5,691 bases of DNA from a bacterium (GTDB taxonomy: Bacteria > Zixibacteria > MSB-5A5 > GN15 > FEB-12): assembly GCA_030629485.1 (NCBI GenBank), contig DAOVOW010000152.1:1-5691 (forward strand), in the 5' to 3' direction. This document shows positions 1 to 4,463 of the stretch, piece after piece. The notes under the pieces are model-generated. The model ran no database searches and was not told where the DNA came from. It worked only from the letters and a program-made list of their open reading frames with translations. Position 1 is the first letter of the stretch. Each line of letters begins with the position of its first letter. A program made the position numbers and the translations under genes.

Positions 1-594
1 CGGCTCGGCTTGCAGACGATACGGTGAGTTGGGGTAGTACGCCATCAGTCGCCGGTACTCAGTTATGGCGCGATCATGTTCGCCGTCGTTGTGAAGCTGG
101 ATGGCGAACCGAAAAAGTAACTCGTCGGGCTGAGTTGAATCAGGATATCCCTCACCGACCGACGATACCGCGCCCTGGGACACTTCCTCTTCAACGATCT
201 GATTATCGCTGCTGCGCCCGGTGCTGAAGGCGCCCCCTGTCGATTGTTCCTCGTCAACCGGATCGCTGTACCTGAGGTAGCCGTTGACAACCGTAGGCGA
301 ATACTGATCAAGATCGTGACCGCACCGCAGGAGACGGTCGGCGGTCATCAGATACGCTTGAAGAGGGTTACGATTCCGGAAGGCAAGACGACTGTACTCT
401 GAACAACGCGGATGCATTGGACACGACGAGCCACGGGCCGGACTGACCAGCTTCTGATACAGCTTGATCCCACCGGACGTGACCAATCGATGGAATGGAT
501 ACGGTTCAGTCGTAACCGACTCGGGATGCACTGCCGCACCGGACAATGCTGCCGCCACCAGAGCGTATGTTATGGCGCGAGGCAACGTTAACAT
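1..594 (-). CDS. yidD: Exported YidD-domain protein with C-terminal TPR-like repeat (3' end beyond window)
   Basis: Reading the minus strand from ATG 594 gives 198 uninterrupted codons to the left edge, so the C-terminus is missing. Residues 1-22 look like a signal peptide or membrane anchor: a short n-region ending in Arg6, then a hydrophobic stretch 7-21 rich in Ala and Leu. Residues 42-92 match the YidD family (formerly DUF37): LYQKLVSP at 45-52, a first cysteine at 58, HPRCSEYS at 61-68 and RLLRCG at 87-92, giving the three family cysteines (58, 64, 91). Residues about 110-155 are an acidic, Ser/Gly-rich linker. Residues 158-198 resemble a tetratricopeptide repeat, with Ala164, Gly171, Ala176, Tyr180 and Pro188 in suitable spacing. 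Canonical YidD is a small protein of about 70-90 residues that assists YidC in membrane protein insertion at the cytoplasmic face. Here the domain follows an export-type N-terminus and is fused to a repeat region, so its role may differ. GTG 597 and ATG 642 are alternative in-frame starts; ATG 594 or GTG 597 fits the ribosome binding site. Confidence 0.85.
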   Translation of the reverse strand, partial: MLTLPRAITYALVAAALSGAAVHPESVTTEPYPFHRLVTSGGIKLYQKLVSPARGSSCPMHPRCSEYSRLAFRNRNPLQAYLMTADRLLRCGHDLDQYSPTVVNGYLRYSDPVDEEQSTGGAFSTGRSSDNQIVEEEVSQGAVSSVGEGYPDSTQPDELLFRFAIQLHNDGEHDRAITEYRRLMAYYPNSPYRLQAEP

Positions 595-603
595 CACGAT
601 CAA

Positions 604-611
604 CACCTTCC
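604..611 (-). promoter_or_regulatory. Ribosome binding site of the YidD-TPR gene
   Basis: The minus strand reads GGAAGGTG here, a good Shine-Dalgarno match. The GGAAGG part lies 8 bases before GTG 597 and 11 bases before ATG 594. It therefore supports one of these two starts over the upstream in-frame ATG at 642, which would add a 16-residue Arg-rich extension. Confidence 0.5.
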
Positions 612-625
612 GGCATAAAGGCCGT

Positions 626-654
626 ATGTGAGGCCTGCGCATGGTACCTGTCAA
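626..654 (-). promoter_or_regulatory. Candidate sigma70-type promoter for the YidD-TPR gene
   Basis: A perfect TTGACA lies at 654-649 on the minus strand. A 17-base spacer separates it from TCACAT at 631-626, which matches only 3 of 6 bases of the -10 consensus. Transcription would start near 619, giving a leader of roughly 25 bases that still includes the ribosome binding site. The -35 is strong and the -10 weak, so this is tentative. Confidence 0.25.
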
Positions 655-711
655 CCGGTAAAGATTAGGTTCTGCCATTGAATTAGGGGACGTGACTACC
701 TGATGTCAACC
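645..711. repeat. Short direct repeat in the divergent intergenic region
   Basis: TACCTGTCAACC at 645-656 recurs as TACCTGATGTCAACC at 697-711, the same word with three extra bases inside. On the minus strand each copy contains GGTTGACA, and the two TGTCAACC parts are exactly 55 bases apart. The left copy overlaps the proposed -35 box of the YidD-TPR gene. It may be a pair of protein-binding sites or chance. Confidence 0.35.
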
Positions 712-731
712 AGCAAAGCTACACAAATCAT

Positions 732-760
732 TTCCCAAACGCTCAGATGCGAGGGATAAT
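732..760 (+). promoter_or_regulatory. Candidate promoter for the DEAD-box helicase gene
   Basis: TTCCCA at 732-737 (4 of 6 matches to the -35 consensus) is followed after 17 bases by GATAAT at 755-760 (5 of 6 matches to the -10 consensus). This would give a leader of roughly 160 bases before GTG 930. The leader would contain the hairpin at 835-850. No better pair was found nearer the gene. Confidence 0.25.
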
Positions 761-834
761 CATTGAACAGCAGATTGCCGGGCTAGTTTCGGCTGCCGGC
801 GCCCGCCCATCCGATTACAGGAAAACTCGAATTA

Positions 835-850
835 CCGCTGTACACGGCGG
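835..850 (+). other. Small hairpin in the presumed helicase leader
   Basis: CCGCTG and CGGCGG pair as a six-base stem (one G-U pair) around a TACA loop. It ends 79 bases before the helicase start. It is not followed by a run of T, so it is not a convincing terminator. It may be a leader structure. Confidence 0.3.
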
Positions 851-929
851 CTTCTTGGCTATATCTTAGAAAACGTATGTCCGTAAACTAAGCGGGTGGC
901 GATGAGAAACCCAAACTTGATTACTTAAT

Positions 930-2453
930 GTGGCAGTAGACAAAACAGACAAAGACAACGCACCGGACGACAATCCAAACCAAGCACGCACGCACGGGCC
1001 CAAGGTAGAGGATGTTCCGGTTGAACCGAGTGACGCCCTTCCTCAGACTTCGATGACATCCCTTTCGCCGTTGATGCGTGAGGCGGCGGCACACGCCGGC
1101 TGGTCGGAGTTGATGCCGGTCCAGACCAAGACGATTCCATACTTGCTGGCCAGGCGTGATTTGATCGTTCAGTCGCGCACCGGCAGTGGCAAGACCGGTG
1201 CTTTCATACTGCCGATCCTGGAACGTATCGATACCTCCGGCCCCACCGGTCAGGCTTTGATACTGGTACCTACCCGCGAACTGGCCAAACAGGTGGCAAC
1301 CGACGCGAGCGTTCTGGCCGGCCACACCGGAGCGCGCGTTATCGCAGTGTATGGCGGTGTCGGTTATGGACCACAACTTGACGCCTTCCGCTCCGGCGCC
1401 CAGATTGTCGTGGGCACGCCGGGACGTATTCTCGATCATCTCCTGAGACGAACGCTGACTCTGGACAAACTGAAGATACTGGTTTTCGACGAGGCCGACC
1501 GGATGATGTCGATGGGCTTCTACCCCGACATGAAACAGATTCAGCGTCATCTGCCGCGACGCCGGATTAACGCCTACATGTTTTCCGCTACTTTCCCCGC
1601 CCACGTCCTGAGGTTAGCCGGAGAGTTCTTGCGCCAGCCGGACTTTCTGAGTCTCAGTCGCGATCACGTTCACGTGGCCGAGACGGAACATGTTTTCTAC
1701 GTCGTGCCGGGGATGGAAAAGGAACGCTGCCTGGTGCGAATCATCGAAATCGAGAACCCGACCGGAGCTATTATTTTTTGCAATACCAAGGCTACCGTAT
1801 CCTTCGTAGCGACCGTGCTCAAACGGTTCGGCTATGATGCCGACGAACTCACCTCCGATCTTACTCAGCGGGCACGTGAGCAGACCATGGGCCGACTCAG
1901 AGAGAAGAAACTTCGTTTTCTGGTAGCTACCGATCTCGCCGCTCGCGGTATCGATATTCCGGAGTTATCGCACATCATCCAGTACGAACCGCCTGAAGAT
2001 CCGGAGGCATACATCCATCGCGCCGGCCGCACGGGTCGCGCCGGAGCGTCGGGCGAAGCGGTCACGCTGGTCAACGTGCTGGAGAAATCGGAATTGCAGC
2101 GGATCGCCAAACGGTTCGACATTGATATGATAGAGCGTCCTCTGCCGACCGACGATGATGTCTCCGCTATCGTGTCGCAGCGTATAACGGCATTGCTGGA
2201 GGCGCAACTGCGGTCGCGGGATAATCTGCAAGTGGAACGCATGCAACGCTTCGTGCCGTTGGCCGGTGAACTTGGTGAGAACGATGACGGATCATCACTC
2301 ATTGCCATGCTGCTTGACGACTATTATCAGCAAACCCTGCACGCCGCACCGCCGCAACCACCATGGCAGGAATCCTCGTCGAAACGGAAGACCGTAGACC
2401 AGGGACGTTCTGACAGAAAGCCTCGTCGAAGCCCCCCGAGGAAGAGACGTTAG
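930..2453 (+). CDS. DEAD-box ATP-dependent RNA helicase
   Basis: A complete 507-residue superfamily 2 helicase expected to unwind RNA duplexes using ATP, in ribosome assembly or RNA turnover. Core motifs appear in order: Q-motif glutamine 65 within PVQ; Walker A/motif I RTGSGKT at 83-89; Ia PTRELA at 114-119; YGG at 141-143; Ib TPGR at 163-166; II DEAD at 187-190; III SAT at 219-221; IV IIFCNT at 281-286; V ATDLAARGID at 333-342; VI HRAGRTGRAG at 363-372. Both RecA-like domains are therefore intact. Residues 1-40 are a polar, acidic, Pro-rich extension. Residues from about 480 form a Lys/Arg-rich tail, as in many RNA-binding helicases. The usual aromatic residue upstream of the Q motif appears to be absent. 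GTG 930 is the first possible start after an in-frame TGA at 918-920, but it has no clear Shine-Dalgarno site; ATG 1053 would also keep the core. The C-terminus does not look like the DbpA RNA-binding domain, so no CsdA, RhlE or DbpA name is given. Confidence 0.96.
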   Translation: MAVDKTDKDNAPDDNPNQARTHGPKVEDVPVEPSDALPQTSMTSLSPLMREAAAHAGWSELMPVQTKTIPYLLARRDLIVQSRTGSGKTGAFILPILERIDTSGPTGQALILVPTRELAKQVATDASVLAGHTGARVIAVYGGVGYGPQLDAFRSGAQIVVGTPGRILDHLLRRTLTLDKLKILVFDEADRMMSMGFYPDMKQIQRHLPRRRINAYMFSATFPAHVLRLAGEFLRQPDFLSLSRDHVHVAETEHVFYVVPGMEKERCLVRIIEIENPTGAIIFCNTKATVSFVATVLKRFGYDADELTSDLTQRAREQTMGRLREKKLRFLVATDLAARGIDIPELSHIIQYEPPEDPEAYIHRAGRTGRAGASGEAVTLVNVLEKSELQRIAKRFDIDMIERPLPTDDDVSAIVSQRITALLEAQLRSRDNLQVERMQRFVPLAGELGENDDGSSLIAMLLDDYYQQTLHAAPPQPPWQESSSKRKTVDQGRSDRKPRRSPPRKRR

Positions 2454-2567
2454 CAGTCGCCGTAGTCTGCATTATTCACAAACTCCAGAGTACGTCCGCA
2501 CAGTTGGTCGGTAGCGATTCTTCTTCCCCTCTGGAAAAGGGTAGCCAAAGGCAAGGGTGTGTTCCGC

Positions 2568-2606
2568 CACAGCCGGCTGGGTGGCACCCTCAAACTTCAG
2601 GCTGTG
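2568..2606. repeat. Nested inverted repeat
   Basis: CACAGCC at 2568-2574 is exactly complementary to GGCTGTG at 2600-2606. Between them, GGGT and ACCC (2579-2582 and 2586-2589) can form a small inner hairpin around GGC. An overlapping perfect ten-base palindrome CAGCCGGCTG lies at 2570-2579, offering an alternative fold. It could act as DNA or as RNA. Confidence 0.4.
2579..2597 (+). repeat. Left arm of a 19-base imperfect inverted repeat
   Basis: GGGTGGCACCCTCAAACTT here matches the reverse complement of 2806-2824 at 17 of 19 positions, the two mismatches being adjacent. The similarity stops sharply at both ends. The arms lie 208 bases apart. Confidence 0.5.
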
Positions 2607-2645
2607 TCATAAAGCCGTTTCGCAGGGTTCTGATCTCGACGAAGT

Positions 2646-2668
2646 CAGGATTGTGATCCTGCGATTTT
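2646..2668 (+). terminator. Hairpin followed by a short T run, weak terminator candidate
   Basis: CAGGAT and ATCCTG form a perfect six-base stem around a TGTG loop (2646-2661). CGA and then four T at 2665-2668 follow. The stem is short, the T run is short and offset, and the helicase stop lies about 190 bases upstream. It is the best intrinsic-terminator-like structure after the helicase, but a weak one. Confidence 0.2.
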
Positions 2669-2805
2669 CGCTAAGGCGTTGTGGGAAAACAACCATAAGA
2701 ACCATCAGTTTATACGCTCACCTTCGGCGAACGCAGGAACCGGTGGAACATACTATAACGACGCAGCCTGCTCGTTCGGGGGTGACTCTTCTGCCCGTCC
2801 CAGAC

Positions 2806-2824
2806 AAGTTTGAGGCGGCCACCC
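2806..2824 (-). repeat. Right arm of the 19-base imperfect inverted repeat
   Basis: AAGTTTGAGGCGGCCACCC is the inverted partner of 2579-2597. The two arms could be two oppositely oriented copies of one dispersed word, or the ends of a small degenerate element. No transposase and no obvious target duplication are visible between or around them. Confidence 0.5.
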
Positions 2825-2874
2825 GACAGTCCACAGGCAGCGCATGAATCGCGAAAAACAGGGCCTGTCCGCGC

Positions 2875-2904
2875 TTTCCACCTTAACAATCCGGGAACTA
2901 TCAT
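2875..2904 (+). promoter_or_regulatory. Candidate promoter of the pnt operon
   Basis: TTTCCA at 2875-2880 (4 of 6 matches) is followed after 18 bases by TATCAT at 2899-2904 (5 of 6 matches). This gives a leader of roughly 65 bases before pntAA. The perfect odd palindrome ACAGGGCCTGT at 2858-2868 lies just upstream and could be a regulator site. Confidence 0.3.
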
Positions 2905-2959
2905 GCAAGCAGTCTGGTTATGCAGGTCAATAGTTAGATGAAGCTAAAGGCATCGACGC

Positions 2960-2967
2960 AGGAAGGT
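2960..2967 (+). promoter_or_regulatory. Ribosome binding site of pntAA
   Basis: AGGAAGGT lies 10 bases before ATG 2978 and fixes that start. The encoded N-terminus, with GVPKE at residues 11-15, then aligns with the normal beginning of the family. Confidence 0.65.
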
Positions 2968-2977
2968 ATTCCAATAC

Positions 2978-4177
2978 ATGGCTGAGGATGTAAAGAAGTT
3001 GATAGTCGGAGTTCCGAAAGAGACGTTCCCCGGCGAAAACCGCGTGGCCGTCGTCGTAGATATGGTTCCACAATACGCCAAGGCTGGAATGCAGATCCTA
3101 ATCGAAGCGGGCGCCGGTCTCAAAGCGGGTCTGACGGACGATGATTACCAGAAAAAGGGCGCCGAGGTTGTACCGGATCGCAAGACTGTTTTTGACAAGA
3201 GCGATGTCATCCTGCAGGTACGCGGCTACGGCGCCAATCCGGATCACGGCGAATCCGACCTTGAGCTGTTCCGCAAGGACCAGGCCCTGGTTGCCCACTT
3301 CGAACCATTGACCGCCCAACGCGAAGTAAGCGCCATTGCCGAACGCCATGTGAAGGCCTTCGCCATGGAGATGATGCCTCGCATCACCCGTGCCCAGAGC
3401 ATGGACGTACTCTCATCGATGGCGACGGTCGCGGGCTATAAGGCGGTCCTTATCGCGGCGGATTTGCTTCCCAAGATGTTCCCGATGCTCATGACCGCCG
3501 CCGGGACGATTTCGCCGGCCCGCGTATTCGTGATCGGAGCCGGTGTCGCGGGTTTGCAGGCGATCGCTACGGCCAGGCGACTCGGGGCGGTGGTAAACGC
3601 CTATGATCTTCGCCCGGCCGTTCGGGAACAGGTGCAGAGTCTCGGGGCGAAATTCGTGGAGATCGAGATCGAGACCGGCGACTCCGAAGACAAGGGTGGC
3701 TACGCCAAGGCGATGGATGAAGAGTTCTACCGCAAGCAGCGAGAGTTGTTGACCAAAGTCGTGGCGGAGAATGACGTGGTTATCACTACCGCTGCCGTTC
3801 CCGGCAAGAAAGCGCCGGTGCTAATTACTAATGAGATGGTCAAGCAGATGCGCCGCGGCTCAGTGATAGTCGATCTCGCAGCGGAACGCGGCGGCAACTG
3901 TGAACTGACCAAAACTGACCAGAAGGTAGTCGAATTCGGCGTGACGATTCTCGGTCCGGCCAACCTGGCCTCGACCGTGCCCTACCACGCCAGCCAGATG
4001 TATTCGCGAAATCTGCTGACATTCATGAAGCACCTAGTCAAAGATGGTGAGGTCAACCTTGATATGGAAGATGAGATCACTCGAGATACCCTATTGACGC
4101 GGGGCGGCAAGATTGTCAACGCCCGGCTGCGTGAGTTGTTCGGCCTTGATGGGAAGACAGAAAGGAGCGAGAACTAA
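2978..4177 (+). CDS. pntAA: NAD(P) transhydrogenase subunit alpha, part 1 (domain I, NAD(H)-binding)
   Basis: A 399-residue soluble subunit of the proton-translocating transhydrogenase. It binds NAD(H) on the cytoplasmic side and passes hydride to NADP(H) held by PntB. It has the alanine dehydrogenase/PntA fold, beginning with GVPKE at 11-15. PRITRAQSMD at 134-143 carries Arg135, Gln140 and Asp143, which correspond by alignment to the catalytic Arg127-Gln132-Asp135 set of the Rhodospirillum rubrum enzyme (offset 8). The Rossmann motif GAGVAG is at 187-192, with Asp210 in AYDLR at the adenosine-ribose position. Residues about 233-252, rich in Lys, Tyr and Glu, fit the mobile loop. The protein ends after domain I without membrane helices, so alpha is split as in R. 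rubrum and Thermus rather than joined as in E. coli (510 residues). Alanine dehydrogenase is excluded by the RAQSMD motif and by the downstream pntAB and pntB. Its stop codon overlaps the pntAB start by one base. Confidence 0.97.
   Translation: MAEDVKKLIVGVPKETFPGENRVAVVVDMVPQYAKAGMQILIEAGAGLKAGLTDDDYQKKGAEVVPDRKTVFDKSDVILQVRGYGANPDHGESDLELFRKDQALVAHFEPLTAQREVSAIAERHVKAFAMEMMPRITRAQSMDVLSSMATVAGYKAVLIAADLLPKMFPMLMTAAGTISPARVFVIGAGVAGLQAIATARRLGAVVNAYDLRPAVREQVQSLGAKFVEIEIETGDSEDKGGYAKAMDEEFYRKQRELLTKVVAENDVVITTAAVPGKKAPVLITNEMVKQMRRGSVIVDLAAERGGNCELTKTDQKVVEFGVTILGPANLASTVPYHASQMYSRNLLTFMKHLVKDGEVNLDMEDEITRDTLLTRGGKIVNARLRELFGLDGKTERSEN
4162..4167 (+). promoter_or_regulatory. Ribosome binding site of pntAB inside the end of pntAA
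   Basis: AAGGAG lies 9 bases before ATG 4177, within the last codons of pntAA. Together with the TAATG stop-start overlap it points to coupled translation and equal output of the two subunits. Confidence 0.6.
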
Positions 4178-4461
4178 TGGACGGATTTGTAATGATCCTG
4201 ACTGTCTTTATGCTGGCCATTTTTGTTGGCTTTGAGATAATCACGAAAGTACCCCCGACCCTTCATACCCCTCTGATGTCTGGCTCCAACGCCATCTCCG
4301 GCATTACCATCATCGGCGCGCTGGTCCTCGCGGGACAGATGGACTCAAGCCCATTGGCTCAGATATTGGCCTTTGTCGCGGTGATCTTCGCCGCTATAAA
4401 TGTCGTCGGCGGCTTCCTCGTGACCGACCGCATGCTCAAGATGTTCAAGAAAAAAGATTGA
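4177..4461 (+). CDS. pntAB: NAD(P) transhydrogenase subunit alpha, part 2 (membrane helices)
   Basis: A 94-residue membrane subunit that forms part of the proton-conducting domain II of transhydrogenase. Three hydrophobic segments are visible at about 4-22, 38-54 and 59-81, matching the three helices (TM2-TM4 in family numbering) of the split alpha subunit. The family signature PPTLHTPLMS is at 26-35 and contains His30, followed by NAISGI at 38-43. The C-terminus, TDRMLKMFKKKD at 83-94, is the usual positively charged end. The length is ordinary for PntAB. It starts on the TAATG overlap with pntAA, and pntB follows after two bases, so all three genes should be on one transcript. The product alone has no activity and is expected to assemble with PntB in the membrane and PntAA at its surface. 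Confidence 0.95.
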   Translation: MDGFVMILTVFMLAIFVGFEIITKVPPTLHTPLMSGSNAISGITIIGALVLAGQMDSSPLAQILAFVAVIFAAINVVGGFLVTDRMLKMFKKKD

Positions 4462-4463
4462 CC

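Larger units (their letters stand above)
595..929. other. Divergent intergenic region between the YidD-TPR gene and the helicase gene
   Basis: About 335 bases separate two genes that point away from each other. I find no open frame with coding character and no tRNA-like fold. The stretch must hold promoters for both genes. It contains a short direct repeat (645-656 and 697-711), a hairpin (835-850) and candidate promoter boxes for each strand. Confidence 0.7.
2454..2977. other. Long intergenic region with inverted repeats, no convincing gene
   Basis: These 524 bases lie between the helicase stop and pntAA. Small open frames on both strands lack a ribosome binding site and any recognisable protein. 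The sequence holds several inverted repeats (2568-2606, 2646-2661, 2858-2868) and a pair of 19-base inverted arms at 2579-2597 and 2806-2824. It also holds a candidate promoter and the ribosome binding site of the pnt operon near its right end. It may contain degenerate dispersed repeats or an untranslated RNA; the sequence alone cannot decide. Confidence 0.6.

Noticed and set aside
24..311. Small open frames at 24-227 (plus) and 63-311 (minus)
   Set aside because: Both overlap the YidD-TPR reading frame, which gives a recognisable domain protein in a different frame through the same bases.
348..539. 63-codon minus-strand open frame
   Set aside because: It is on the same strand as the YidD-TPR gene but in another frame, and it shows none of the YidD motifs that the neighbouring frame gives.
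640..642. ATG 642 as the start of the YidD-TPR gene
   Set aside because: It would give a 16-residue Arg-rich extension without a nearby Shine-Dalgarno site and would lie upstream of the likely transcription start. The GGAAGGTG at 611-604 favours 597 or 594. It is not fully excluded.
777..805. GC-rich inverted pairings around 777-805 as a terminator
   Set aside because: Stems are only five bases with long loops, no T run follows, and no gene ends nearby on either strand.
921..1604. 227-codon open frame on the minus strand opposite the helicase gene
   Set aside because: It lies entirely over conserved helicase motifs, has no recognisable protein pattern and is a codon-bias shadow of the sense gene. 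The same holds for the smaller minus-strand frames at 1865-2308 and 1965-2246.
2557..2847. 96-codon plus-strand open frame in the gap
   Set aside because: No ribosome binding site, no recognisable family, Arg/Thr-rich composition, and it runs through both inverted-repeat arms. More likely non-coding repeat sequence.
2710..2904. 64-codon minus-strand open frame in the gap
   Set aside because: It overlaps the plus-strand frame and the right repeat arm, with no start signal and no family resemblance.
3098..4022. Minus-strand open frames opposite pntAA (3098-3349, 3727-3963, 3840-4022)
   Set aside because: They overlap the complete and well-conserved pntAA and show no protein family pattern.
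4458..4460. TTG as the pntB start, overlapping the pntAB stop
   Set aside because: It is in frame, but it would leave only one or two bases to the A-rich ribosome binding site. GTG 4464 has workable spacing and fits the family N-terminus.
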